Positions 9,232 through 17,912 of a stretch of DNA of 64,000 bases are shown piece after piece. A program made the translations under genes and the position numbers. Source of the DNA: a bacterium (GTDB lineage Bacteria; 4484-113; JAFGCY01); the NCBI GenBank assembly GCA_020440605.1, contig JAGRNT010000001.1:239711-303710 (forward strand). Reading direction: 5' to 3'. The number at the start of each line of letters is the position of its first letter. Position 1 is the stretch's first letter. The notes under the pieces were generated by a model, which saw nothing but the letters and a program-made list of their open reading frames with translations, had not been told where the DNA came from and did no database searches.

Positions 9232-9378
9232 AGCGTGAAGCGTGAACAGTGAAGAGTGAAGCGTGAAGAGTGAAGCGTGAACAGTAAAGAGTGAAGAGTG
9301 ATTACTGTCTACTGTTCACTGTTTACTGTTCACTGTTTACTGATTACTGTTTACTGATTACTGTTTACTGCCCACTGA
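9227..9378. repeat. Inverted heptamer arrays (GTGAAGC/GTGAACA versus TTACTGT/TCACTGT)
   Basis: The left half is a run of GTGAAGC, GTGAACA, GTGAAGA and GTAAAGA units; the right half is a run of TTACTGT, CTACTGT, TCACTGT and TTACTGA units. The two halves are roughly reverse complements and can fold into one long hairpin. The array exactly fills the space between two convergent genes, so it may serve as a bidirectional transcription end. Confidence 0.8.
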
Positions 9379-10284
9379 TCAGCCGCGCTGCTGGAGCTGG
9401 GCCGCCAGGCGCTGCAGCATTCCGTTGAGCTGCGGCTGGTTCAGCGCGGCGATCTCGCTCATGATCCGTCCGGCCTCGGCGCGCTGCCCGGTGACGACCA
9501 TCGCCTGCAGCAGGTTGAAGCCCACGTTCGGGCCATGCTGCTTCAGCTCATAGACCGGCAGCGCCAGCTCGAGCATCTCGGCGGCCAGCCCGGCGCGGCC
9601 CATGATCCCGGTCACTGCCAGGAGCGATTCCGCCGGACGCTCCTTGCCGGCCTCGATCGCCTCGGCGAGCGTCAGGAGCGCACTGCCCTTCGCCTCATCA
9701 CGCAGGTCGACCTCCGCCAGGCGTACGCGCGCCATGTAGGCCCCGGGTAGTTCCGCGACCTTCTCCAGCGCATCCACGTAGGCATCCTCGCCACCCTGGC
9801 GGCCGGCGATCCCGGCATACCAGTACAGCGCATTCTCCATGTTCGGTTCCAGCTCCAGCGCCTGCCACAGCAGCTCGCTGACGGAGGGGTCGGCCTCGCT
9901 GCCGGCCTTCTGCGCGGCGATCTGCGCGCGGTTGACAAGCAGCACCGCCGCCTGGCCATGCTGCTTCTCATACTCATCGAGGATCCGGGCGGCGTTGTCA
10001 GGTGCGCCGTTGTGGATCAGGCTCTGGCTGAAGAGCGCCGTCCCGCGCAGCGGGTCAGTGTCAATCTCATGCAGGCGCTTCGCAGCCTCCAGCACCTCGC
10101 GGAACATCCGCTGCGAGAAGCCATCCATGATCAGGTTGGCAAGCACGGGCGGCTCGTCCCAGGCGGCCTTCAGGTTGTCAGGCAGGATCTCCGTACGCCA
10201 GACCTCGCGCTCCACCTTGAGCGGCAGGCCGTTGCCAAGCCGCAGCGTGATCCTGTCATCCTGCTCGGGCTGTACGTTGTCCAT
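9379..10284 (-). CDS. TPR-like helical protein, paralogue of the upstream gene
   Basis: A 301-residue soluble alpha-helical protein. Several stretches match its neighbour at 10284-11282 closely: EPNMENALYWYA against NPNHENTLHWYA, and KQHGPNVGFNLLQAM against QKHGPYVGMNLAQAM. The two genes are therefore an ancient tandem duplication. The ATG at 10284 overlaps the TGA of the upstream gene by one base (TGATG) and GGGGAG lies upstream, so translation is probably coupled. No catalytic motif is seen. TPR-like helices suggest a scaffold role; I do not recognise the specific family. Confidence 0.7.
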   Translation of the reverse strand: MDNVQPEQDDRITLRLGNGLPLKVEREVWRTEILPDNLKAAWDEPPVLANLIMDGFSQRMFREVLEAAKRLHEIDTDPLRGTALFSQSLIHNGAPDNAARILDEYEKQHGQAAVLLVNRAQIAAQKAGSEADPSVSELLWQALELEPNMENALYWYAGIAGRQGGEDAYVDALEKVAELPGAYMARVRLAEVDLRDEAKGSALLTLAEAIEAGKERPAESLLAVTGIMGRAGLAAEMLELALPVYELKQHGPNVGFNLLQAMVVTGQRAEAGRIMSEIAALNQPQLNGMLQRLAAQLQQRG

Positions 10285-11282
10285 CACTGCTCCCCGCCTT
10301 CGGCATTGTCAGCGCTGCCGGCTTCCCCGGCCTCATCCTCCATCCCCGCCGCCGCATTGAACATCTGCCACCAGGGCTTCATGCGGCGCTCCTCCTGCTT
10401 GTCCATCGTGTCCAGGTATTCATTGAACTGCGGGTTGTTCAGGGCGCGGATCGGCTTGACGATCTGGCGCGCGTCGCTGTGGCGCCCGGCATCCGTCATG
10501 GCCTGCGCCAGGTTCATGCCGACGTAGGGCCCGTGCTTCTGGAAGTTGTAGACCGGGCCGAGCATGTCGATCATCTCATCGGTGAGGTGGTAGTGCGCCA
10601 GCGCAGAGCTGATCCCGAGCAGGATGTTGCCATCGCGCTTCGCGAGCTCAAGGATCGAGCCGTAGAGCTCGAGCGCGGCCTCGTTGTCACCCTCCTCGAG
10701 CAGCACCCCGCCGAGGCGGATCTGCGGCAGGAAGCTCCCGGGCATTTCACAGGCCTCGCGCAGCCGGGCCTTGAGGCCATCCACGCCGTCCTGCTTCTTC
10801 CCGTCCAGGGCGTACCAGTGCAGGGTGTTCTCATGGTTGGGGTTGAGCGTCAGCGCTTCGCGCAGCTCCGCCGTGACATCCGCCTGCGGGTCACGCGCCA
10901 CCTTGAGCTTGGCCTTGCCGGAGAGCATGTTCGTCGTCGGCCCCGCCACGTCGATGAACTGGTCAATCAGCTCCTCGCATTCATCGAGCTTGCCGAGCCG
11001 CAGCAGCACATGCGCGAGCATGCTCGTGCCGCGCTCGAGGTTGCGGTCGATCTCCTGCAGGTGCCAGGCCGCCTCCTCCACCTCGGCGTGGAAGCCGCCC
11101 GCCACCGCCTGCTGCAGCAGCGCGAACAGCGCGTCGGCGTCCTTCCAGTGCAGCTTCACGTTCTGCGGGATCACATGCCTGGCCCACTGCTCGCGGGAGA
11201 AGCGCACGCGCTGGCCCTTGTCATTGAAGGCATAGAGGAACTGTTCCTGCTGCGCCGGGTTCTGTTGTGTCTGATCTGTCAT
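10284..11282 (-). CDS. TPR-like helical protein, first gene of a duplicated pair
   Basis: A 332-residue protein made of helical repeats, with an N-terminal segment (EQFLYAFNDKGQRVRFSREQ) and an acidic C-terminal tail. It is a paralogue of the following gene, with which it overlaps by one base. I chose the ATG at 11282 (MTDQTQQ) because the region before it encodes no conserved sequence; an in-frame ATG at 11384 is less likely. No Shine-Dalgarno sequence is obvious. Divergent from the acyl-CoA dehydrogenase gene at 11433. Function unknown. Confidence 0.7.
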   Translation of the reverse strand: MTDQTQQNPAQQEQFLYAFNDKGQRVRFSREQWARHVIPQNVKLHWKDADALFALLQQAVAGGFHAEVEEAAWHLQEIDRNLERGTSMLAHVLLRLGKLDECEELIDQFIDVAGPTTNMLSGKAKLKVARDPQADVTAELREALTLNPNHENTLHWYALDGKKQDGVDGLKARLREACEMPGSFLPQIRLGGVLLEEGDNEAALELYGSILELAKRDGNILLGISSALAHYHLTDEMIDMLGPVYNFQKHGPYVGMNLAQAMTDAGRHSDARQIVKPIRALNNPQFNEYLDTMDKQEERRMKPWWQMFNAAAGMEDEAGEAGSADNAEGGEQ

Positions 11283-11432
11283 GGGAGTCTCGCTTGATTG
11301 CGGATAGAACCTTACCAGCAACCACGCGCTTTTGCCATCGGCGGGCCGCAAAGCGGGGCCGCTCTGCCGCGCTCTGTACCGCACAGTGCATTCAGCTTGC
11401 TAGAATAGTCGGACTTCAGGACCGGTGGAAAC

Positions 11433-12611
11433 ATGAGCGCTAGTGACAGTCTGTTCCTCATTCCCTTCACGGATGAGCACGAGATGGTGCGGGAGACCGT
11501 GCGTGGCCTGGTCAGCGACCGCATCGCGCCGCGCGCGGTGAGCGTTGACGAGCACCACACCTTCCCGCATGAGGCGATGCAGGAGCTGGCCGAGCTCGAC
11601 CTGCTGGGGATCTACGTCCCCGAGGAATTCGGCGGGGCCGGGATGGACTTCACCTCATACATCATCACGATGGAGGAACTGGGCCGCGGCTGCGGCTCGA
11701 CGGCGCTGACCTACACCGCGCATACCGGACTGTGCATCACCCCGATCATGATCCTCGCGAGCGATGAGCAGAAGCAGCGCTGGCTGCCGGAGCTCTGCAG
11801 CGGGAAGAAGTACGGCTGCTTCGGGCTCTCCGAGCCGGGCAGCGGCACGGATGCCGGCTCGCTGACGACCACTGCCGTGCGTGATGGCGACGAGTTCGTG
11901 ATCAACGGCACGAAGATGTGGATCACCAACGGCAAGTATGCCGGCTACATGGTCACGACCTGCAAGACGGACCCCTCCCAGGGCCGCGGGCGCGGGATCA
12001 GCTCGATCGTGGTGCCGATGGAAACGGCCGGCGTGAGCGTGATCAAGGAGGAGGACAAGCTCGGGCTGCGCGGCAGCAGCACGGCGCAGGTCTTCCTCGA
12101 CAATGTGCGGGTGCCGGCGGAGAACCTGATCGGTGAATGGAACGACGGCTTCGGGGCCTTCATGAAGACGCTGGAAGGCGGGCGCATCGCGATCGCCGCG
12201 ATGGCGCTGGGCCTGGCGCAGAGCGCGTATGAGCGCAGCCTGGAATATGCCACGCAGCGCGAGACCTTCGGCAAGCCGCTCGGCGCACATCAGACGATCC
12301 AGAACTACCTCGTGGACATGGCGACCAGGATCGAGGCCTCGCGCCTGCTGGTCTACCGTGCGGCCTTCCTGAAGGATGCGGGGCGGCCCTTCGCCAAGGA
12401 GGCGAGCATGGCCAAGCTGTTCGCCACGGAAATGGCGATGGAGGTCTGCTCGAACGCGATCCAGATCCACGGCGGCTATGGCTATGTGCGCGAGTTCGAG
12501 GTGGAGCGGATCTGGCGGGACGCCAAGCTCTGCACGATCGGCGAGGGCACGAGCGAGATCCAGCAGGTGATCATCGCGCGCAACATCCTCGGAGATGCGG
12601 CGAAATCGTAG
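11433..12611 (+). CDS. Acyl-CoA dehydrogenase
   Basis: A 392-residue flavoenzyme that oxidises an acyl-CoA to the trans-2-enoyl-CoA and passes electrons to ETF. The family signatures are all present: CFGLSEPGSGTDAGS (FAD/substrate loop), ITNGKYAGYMV, the EGGRIAIAAMALG helix, RETFGKPLGAHQTIQ, and QIHGGYGYVREF. The GEGTSEIQ segment holds the usual catalytic glutamate. Length is standard. The ATG has GGTGG upstream and TAGAAT at 11401-11406 is a likely -10 box. The exact chain length or branched/short-chain preference cannot be read. It stands alone, so a fatty-acid or branched amino-acid breakdown role is by family only. Confidence 0.9.
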   Translation: MSASDSLFLIPFTDEHEMVRETVRGLVSDRIAPRAVSVDEHHTFPHEAMQELAELDLLGIYVPEEFGGAGMDFTSYIITMEELGRGCGSTALTYTAHTGLCITPIMILASDEQKQRWLPELCSGKKYGCFGLSEPGSGTDAGSLTTTAVRDGDEFVINGTKMWITNGKYAGYMVTTCKTDPSQGRGRGISSIVVPMETAGVSVIKEEDKLGLRGSSTAQVFLDNVRVPAENLIGEWNDGFGAFMKTLEGGRIAIAAMALGLAQSAYERSLEYATQRETFGKPLGAHQTIQNYLVDMATRIEASRLLVYRAAFLKDAGRPFAKEASMAKLFATEMAMEVCSNAIQIHGGYGYVREFEVERIWRDAKLCTIGEGTSEIQQVIIARNILGDAAKS

Positions 12612-12715
12612 GGCAGAGCCCTACGAGGGTGTAGGAGCTCGCTACACCCCACACCCCAGCTCCTACACCCTCGCCTGCTACACCCTACACCCCAGCTCCT
12701 ACACCCTCTTGCTCC
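12612..12715. repeat. CTACACC heptamer repeats
   Basis: Units such as CTACACC, CCACACC and CTACACC run between two genes, with AGCTCCTACACCC present twice. The array precedes the promoter of the leaderless gene at 12745. Confidence 0.75.
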
Positions 12716-12732
12716 CCGGCCCCGTCTGCCAC

Positions 12733-12738
12733 TATCAT
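12733..12738 (+). promoter_or_regulatory. -10 hexamer TATCAT, 6 nt before ATG (leaderless)
   Basis: TATCAT is followed by CTGGGC and the ATG at 12745. TTGCTC about 18 nt upstream could be the -35 element. Confidence 0.55.
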
Positions 12739-12744
12739 CTGGGC

Positions 12745-13509
12745 ATGGCGGAAATCACAGCGGATGCGATGCAGCAGTTTGGCAATGCCCTCTCCATCTA
12801 CCGCGAATGGGAGAACGCCTGGCTGACGCCGGTGCTGCGCTCTGTGCATGAGCACCGCTTCCCCGAGGCCCGCACGGCGCTCGCGGCCGCTGTGGCCGCC
12901 CTGCCCACCGCGGATCTGCCCCCCGAGGTGCGCGAGGCCTGCGGCTACCTGCTGGCCTACATGCACTGCCGCGTGGACTGGCACCCGGGCAGCCGGGGCT
13001 ACACCCGCCAGGACTACGCGGCGATGCTGGAGCGCTTCGAGCCGCCGGCGGACTCGGCCTTCGCCGAGGGCGTGCGGCGCATGTACCTGGCCTTCATCCG
13101 CAGCAACGGCACATCCGACGGTTTCGATGCCCTGACGCGCGCTGAGATCGACGCACTGCTGGCGGGCCTGCCGGAGCGCCTGAGTGCGCCGGCCTGGCAG
13201 CAGCTGGCGCGCTGGGCCTATGAGCATGGCGACGCGGAGATCCTCGAACGGGCCTATGAGATCTTCCTCGAATTCCCGGGCCAGACCATGGGACAGGCCA
13301 AGTGGCAGCGCGTGGCGCTGATGCATGGGCTGATGCGGGGCACGGCCACGCGCGAGGATGTCCGCGCCTACCTGGCGCTGCTGCAGCTTAGACCCCAGCT
13401 GCGCGAATTCCGCAATGAATTCCTGCCCCGCGCAATTGATCTGGGCCTCGTTGACGCGGATCTTGAGCGGGAGCTGGCGGAAAAAGAGGAGGAGGTTGGG
13501 ATGGGGTGA
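12745..13509 (+). CDS. Helical protein of unknown function
   Basis: A 254-residue soluble, helix-rich protein with no signal peptide, membrane segment or recognisable catalytic motif. It has an acidic/basic C-terminal end (ELAEKEEEVGMG). The composition and helix lengths resemble the TPR-like proteins nearby but I cannot align repeats with confidence. The ATG at 12745 is chosen because TATCAT lies 6 nt upstream; the open frame continues upstream through CTACACC repeats that are unlikely to be coding. It is immediately followed, on the opposite strand, by the AT-rich protease/ATPase island. Confidence 0.6.
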   Translation: MAEITADAMQQFGNALSIYREWENAWLTPVLRSVHEHRFPEARTALAAAVAALPTADLPPEVREACGYLLAYMHCRVDWHPGSRGYTRQDYAAMLERFEPPADSAFAEGVRRMYLAFIRSNGTSDGFDALTRAEIDALLAGLPERLSAPAWQQLARWAYEHGDAEILERAYEIFLEFPGQTMGQAKWQRVALMHGLMRGTATREDVRAYLALLQLRPQLREFRNEFLPRAIDLGLVDADLERELAEKEEEVGMG

Positions 13510-13527
13510 GTGAAAGCAAATCCCAAC

Positions 13528-15849
13528 TTAAATTACAATTCTAGTTTCTGCCTCAGTTCGAAGTCTAATCGGAGAAAGAGCTGGATACTGACTTCTTACA
13601 TCGGTATACAAATCTCCTGAATATTCTTCCACATCTACTGTGATTAGAGCTGCGTAACCCATTCTATCCAATGTTAAACCTCTACCAATACACTGTAATG
13701 TGATGAATGGTTCAGATAAACTTTTGACCCGTTTCCGAGTTTCACGCTTCACAATTGGCTCCCATTTGCAGTCAATTGCTCTACGATCCAGCTCGTACTT
13801 GTATTGATTCCCGCTATCGGAAACTGGAAACAAGCTTTTAGTCCATCCCTCAGAAACTAGCAAGCTGGCTTCTTCAGTGTATAAATTTGTATCGAGCACT
13901 TTTCGTTTCTTTTTGTCTGGAGAAGTAAAAGAAAATCGCGTCGAACTAGGATAGAAAACATCTTCAATACAACTTGTCGTATATTCTGCAGGGCAAGTGC
14001 AGTCCACAGAGGGCAAACCGACAATTGTCCAAGTGATCTTAACAAGCCCCTTTGCCTGGGAATTAATCGGCAAAGGAACAGGCAGTCGAATGCTCGTGCG
14101 TGGGGCGATATCATTTTGAAAAGCTACTGTAACAGAATTTTCACTGCAAGTTAGCATTTCATTAATGTTCCTGTTTATTAGTCCATGTCCAAGTTTTCCA
14201 TCTGGGAAAATTTCTGGGTGCTTAGCTGTGTGAATAATTAGTGCACGAGCTAGCAGTGGAGAGCTTCGATCAAACATTGCAGCTGCCTGTGCACCAATAG
14301 AGGCAACTAAGGGTGAAGCAAAACTAGTTCCCCATCTCGGAATCTTTCTTCCTGGCAAGCTAGACAGCATATGAAATGGGTTATCTATGCATCCGCCAAA
14401 TGCAGCAACATCTGGCTTGATCTTTCCACATTCACGTCCAGGACCCTTGCACGAATAAGCTGCAACTTCGCTCTTACCGTTGGCACTTGAAAAAGCACCT
14501 ACACCAATTGAATGCACTGAATCTGAAGGTGATTGAATCCTATCAAATCCCATTTGTTCACCATCATTTCCTACAGCGACCACAAAAAGTACTCTATGTG
14601 CTACTGATAAATAGTCAAGTGCGTAAGTAAATCTTGATATCGAATCGTCCAGTATCGGCCCCCTTGGTCCAAAACTAATGTTGTAAACACAAATGTCTTT
14701 CCGAGCAGGCACAACCTTTTCAATCAAATCAATTGATTCATATAAATCAATATCATTGGTGTCAGATGTTGGCAGCGCTTTAAAGCTTACAACTGAAACA
14801 TTCGGAGGAGGGAGGCAATCAAGTTCGTCATATGAATTTAGTTCTCCATACAGAATTGCTCCAGCAACAGCTGAACCATGAGCCATGTACATGGGATGAA
14901 GTTGTGATGAGACAGAGAATGATGCATCCTCTTCTGCATGACCTGCCAAATGGGGTAATGTGACATCAAGTCCTCCATCAAACATACCGACTTTGATGGC
15001 AGACTTCGTAGTGGACGTTGAGGGCTTGGGAGCTGGGGCAGTGTCAAGATTCCTAACATCAGGGATCCCATCAAAATCTAATGGATGCATCGATCTTAAG
15101 GGATTGACATCTTGAAGGACATCTATTCCTTTTCTATTCAAAGGGCATGAGACAAAAGTTGGTCCATTTAAGTACTTTCGAAATCTGCATGCTTCTATAT
15201 CTATACCTGCTTCAGATAGCATCCCATAGATAATCCCTTTGTATTCAGTTAGTTCAATGCTGCTAGGATGAAAAACTAATTCTACGCGCCCGTCAATCCA
15301 GTCCGGCGAAAACCCCATCACTCTTTCATTCGACTGCAGTAGGTCAAAACGCTCAATGCGCTGAATTTCCAATTTCATAGCAGCAGAAAACTTTGATTCT
15401 GGTCGATCTAATTCGTCACAAAATCTGCGTATGCCAGCAATGGATGTCTGCAAGAAAACCAATCTACCTGCAGTCTCAATATTGCCTGCATCACTTCTAA
15501 TCTTTTGTATTCTCGCACTCTTTGCCACATCATCAACAAAAACCTTATATGCCCGTGACCCAACTCGCTTTAGCTGGGGAGAATCTGAAAATATTGCTAC
15601 CGGGTCATATGATTTTGCCGTTGCATCAGGGTGTAATCGCAGGCAGAATACTGCTTCATTTGGGATTACCAGCTGATTTGGAATTTGACTAAAGTCATTA
15701 ATGGCTTCTATAATGTCAACTTTCAAATTCGCTATTGCCTCCTCAAATGTTCTAGGAGGAGCAGGACTTCTGCCCTTCGGTTTCCTTTCAACGAACTGCT
15801 CGTACAACTCTCCATTTCCAAGAATAAGTCGTCGATTATTGCTTGTCAT
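13528..15849 (-). CDS. ietS: Subtilisin-like serine protease (IetS-like), defence candidate
   Basis: A 773-residue S8-family protease without a signal peptide, so it acts in the cytoplasm. The catalytic triad is readable: Asp291 in VGMFDGGLD, His324 in MAHGSAVAG and Ser509 in GTSFASP; VAVGNDGE holds the oxyanion asparagine. An N-terminal region of about 280 residues precedes the catalytic domain and about 230 residues follow it. It lies 3 bp downstream of a AAA+ ATPase gene with AAGGA before its ATG. A cytoplasmic subtilase paired with a AAA+ ATPase of this size is the ietAS arrangement, first described on Agrobacterium plasmids and later as an anti-phage system. The DNA is clearly AT-richer than the flanks, pointing to transfer. 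Confidence 0.82.
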   Translation of the reverse strand: MTSNNRRLILGNGELYEQFVERKPKGRSPAPPRTFEEAIANLKVDIIEAINDFSQIPNQLVIPNEAVFCLRLHPDATAKSYDPVAIFSDSPQLKRVGSRAYKVFVDDVAKSARIQKIRSDAGNIETAGRLVFLQTSIAGIRRFCDELDRPESKFSAAMKLEIQRIERFDLLQSNERVMGFSPDWIDGRVELVFHPSSIELTEYKGIIYGMLSEAGIDIEACRFRKYLNGPTFVSCPLNRKGIDVLQDVNPLRSMHPLDFDGIPDVRNLDTAPAPKPSTSTTKSAIKVGMFDGGLDVTLPHLAGHAEEDASFSVSSQLHPMYMAHGSAVAGAILYGELNSYDELDCLPPPNVSVVSFKALPTSDTNDIDLYESIDLIEKVVPARKDICVYNISFGPRGPILDDSISRFTYALDYLSVAHRVLFVVAVGNDGEQMGFDRIQSPSDSVHSIGVGAFSSANGKSEVAAYSCKGPGRECGKIKPDVAAFGGCIDNPFHMLSSLPGRKIPRWGTSFASPLVASIGAQAAAMFDRSSPLLARALIIHTAKHPEIFPDGKLGHGLINRNINEMLTCSENSVTVAFQNDIAPRTSIRLPVPLPINSQAKGLVKITWTIVGLPSVDCTCPAEYTTSCIEDVFYPSSTRFSFTSPDKKKRKVLDTNLYTEEASLLVSEGWTKSLFPVSDSGNQYKYELDRRAIDCKWEPIVKRETRKRVKSLSEPFITLQCIGRGLTLDRMGYAALITVDVEEYSGDLYTDVRSQYPALSPIRLRTEAETRIVI

Positions 15850-15852
15850 TTA

Positions 15853-16959
15853 CTAATCCTTTTGTAAATGGTACTGAATTGTTGATGGAGCCTTCCCAAC
15901 CAACCTGCCAAGCTCTCTTACAGTCAGTTTACTATTTGATTCTCGTAATGCACGCAACAAGGCTTTAGTTCCATCGCTGTTTGGCGAAGTCTTCCAGTTG
16001 GAGGTCTCACTTACCAAAGCATCAATCAATAGCTCGGAACGAGTAAGATGCCTTCTAGCCACTGAATTTGCAATTCTTTCGACATCTGAGCCGGAAGCAC
16101 CAACAAGAACAGAACTGCAAGCATTATACACAAATTCTGGAATTTCACTACTAAATCCGCCAAGTTTAATTTTTAGTATTTCGCACAGACCTGCTTGATC
16201 AGGTAGCGGAAGCCGTAGCAAAACCTGGAATCTCCGTTCAATGGCTGGATCTAACAACTCAGGATGATTTGTTGCTGCCATTAATATTGAGTGATGTGGC
16301 CAATCTTCCAGCTCTTTCAGCAGCACGTTGACAATTCTCTTCAGCTCACCGAGCTCACTGCTGTCATCTCGGCGTTTGGCAATTGCATCGAACTCATCTA
16401 ACAGCAACAGGCATGAATGAGACCGAGCATAATCAAGAGTCCTTCTTAGATTCAAGCCTGTCTTTCCAAGTAAACTAGATATAGAAGTTGCCAAATCTTG
16501 CACTACCAATGGGAGTTCCAGTTCACTTGCCAACCATCTGGCTAGCATGGTTTTGCCTGTTCCCGGAGCACCTGTGACGAGCAATGAGCAAGGAGGAGCA
16601 TATCCTGCCCTTAGTAGAACTTCTGCTTTTTGTCGCTCCTCAATAAACAATGCAACTGCTGCCTGTGCGGTCTCAGGTAATATCGGGGGCTCCGAAGACA
16701 TGTAGTTAGGAATTCTAACAAGCGCCATACCTTCCTCCTGGTCAGCTGGCGGGGGCGGAGTCTTGTGAGATCGAAGTGCTTGTCCCGATACAGCGTAGGA
16801 AGCATAAACTGCCCCTAGCGAATCAGACAACGTTGGGTCACTTTTCTTTAGCGACCTAATTGCCGATAGAATGACAACCTCTACTTTTTGCCGGTCTCCC
16901 GATAGTCCAGCTTCAGCGATTCTCTCGAGCCAGTCGTGGTGCCGTCTTGTTCGATTCAT
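15853..16959 (-). CDS. ietA: AAA+ ATPase (IetA-like) with C-terminal helix-turn-helix
   Basis: A 368-residue AAA+ ATPase. Walker A is GAPGTGKT (130-137), Walker B is LLLLDEFDAI, sensor 1 is ATNH, the arginine finger region is ERRF, and GASGSDVER fits sensor 2. An N-terminal helical part of about 100 residues precedes the core. The last 25 residues (LTVRELGRLVGKAPSTIQYH) look like a helix-turn-helix. The ATG at 16959 has AGGGAGA 7 nt upstream; an earlier ATG at 16983 lacks this. It is the first gene of a two-gene operon with the subtilase. By family it would use ATP to control or feed the protease, and the pair is an ietAS-type defence or toxin-antitoxin module. Confidence 0.8.
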   Translation of the reverse strand: MNRTRRHHDWLERIAEAGLSGDRQKVEVVILSAIRSLKKSDPTLSDSLGAVYASYAVSGQALRSHKTPPPPADQEEGMALVRIPNYMSSEPPILPETAQAAVALFIEERQKAEVLLRAGYAPPCSLLVTGAPGTGKTMLARWLASELELPLVVQDLATSISSLLGKTGLNLRRTLDYARSHSCLLLLDEFDAIAKRRDDSSELGELKRIVNVLLKELEDWPHHSILMAATNHPELLDPAIERRFQVLLRLPLPDQAGLCEILKIKLGGFSSEIPEFVYNACSSVLVGASGSDVERIANSVARRHLTRSELLIDALVSETSNWKTSPNSDGTKALLRALRESNSKLTVRELGRLVGKAPSTIQYHLQKD

Positions 16960-17093
16960 TCCAATTCTCCCTGCGTTCCGCACAAAGATGATATCACTGT
17001 AGGTGATTGCTGACTATATCCATGTTCGAGATTTTCAATTTTGAATATATATTCGTACAAGCTGATGGCGCTCACGCTACGCATCCCCCCCTT

Positions 17094-17222
17094 GCCCCCT
17101 GCCCCCCGGCACCTTACAATGTAGGTGCTAGGTTCTAGGTTCTAGGTTCTAGGGAGATCGGATCAGATAAGGTCAGGCGCAGCCTGACACCTCCCCTAGG
17201 CCCCAGCACCTAGCCCCCAGAA
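17094..17222. repeat. TAGGTTC heptamers and inverted counterpart
   Basis: TAGGTTC is repeated three times (about 17130-17150) after a CTGCCCC run. A degenerate reverse-complement stretch (CCTAGG, AGCACCTAG, CAGAACC) follows about 50 bp later. It marks the right boundary of the AT-rich protease/ATPase island. Confidence 0.7.
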
Positions 17223-17243
17223 CCTTTTACGTACCAGTTTCCA

Positions 17244-17912
17244 GTGAATCCGGAAAATTTCCCAGATTTTCCGTTACCGAGCCATCCCGAGGCTGTCAGC
17301 AGTATCGTGAGCAACAGAGATTCATCAGGCGGTCAGGACAATGCGGCGACGGTTGCGCGTCAGTCCGAGTTCCTCGACCTGCTGATGCCCGTCTACCCCA
17401 AGGCCCTCGCCTACGCCCAGGCCATTTCAGGCAGCCTGATCGACGGCGAGGATCTGACGAGTGACGCGGTGCTCCGTGCTTACAGCCGGTTCCACCAGCT
17501 TCGGGACCGGAGCAAGTTCAGGGAATGGTTCTTCTCGATCCTCCTGAACGGATTCCGAAACCAGCGCCGGCGTGACAGCCTGCGCAAAATCTCACTGGTA
17601 GCTGAGCCTGCGGGTACGTATTCTTTCTGGGAAGCCACACGCCTTGTAAGCAACGACCCCGCGGAGCTCGGCTACCAGCTGACCCTGACCAGGGAACTGC
17701 TGGGACGGCTGAAGCCGCGCGAGCGCGAAACGCTCCTGCTGCTCGGACCCGGCGAGCTCTCCCCCGAGGAGGTGGCCGCCATCCACAGAGTCAGCCCCCG
17801 TGCAGTGATCCAGTGTGCATACCGGGCCAGGAAGAGACTGGCCGCGATGGTGCCGGAAGGTGCCCTCCCTTTCTCTCACGGGACAGTAGTGCAGGAGACG
17901 ACGAATGAGTAA
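17244..17912 (+). CDS. ECF-type RNA polymerase sigma factor
   Basis: A 222-residue group 4 sigma factor. Region 2 is visible as AYAQAISGSLIDGEDLTSDA followed by REWFFSILLNGFRNQRRR, and region 4 as LKPRERETLLLLGPGELSPE with the recognition helix around VSPRAVIQCAYRARKRLA. There is no region 3, as expected. The N-terminal 40 residues are disordered and variable. The start is GTG at 17244 with no clear ribosome binding site, so it may begin slightly differently. It overlaps the next gene by 8 nt, and that gene encodes a membrane protein that is the likely anti-sigma factor. The regulon is not readable from this window. Confidence 0.85.
   Translation: MNPENFPDFPLPSHPEAVSSIVSNRDSSGGQDNAATVARQSEFLDLLMPVYPKALAYAQAISGSLIDGEDLTSDAVLRAYSRFHQLRDRSKFREWFFSILLNGFRNQRRRDSLRKISLVAEPAGTYSFWEATRLVSNDPAELGYQLTLTRELLGRLKPRERETLLLLGPGELSPEEVAAIHRVSPRAVIQCAYRARKRLAAMVPEGALPFSHGTVVQETTNE

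Noticed and set aside
12612..17222. Matching att-type direct repeats bordering the AT-rich island
   Set aside because: The left (CTACACC) and right (TAGGTTC) repeats are different families, and no shared direct repeat was found.
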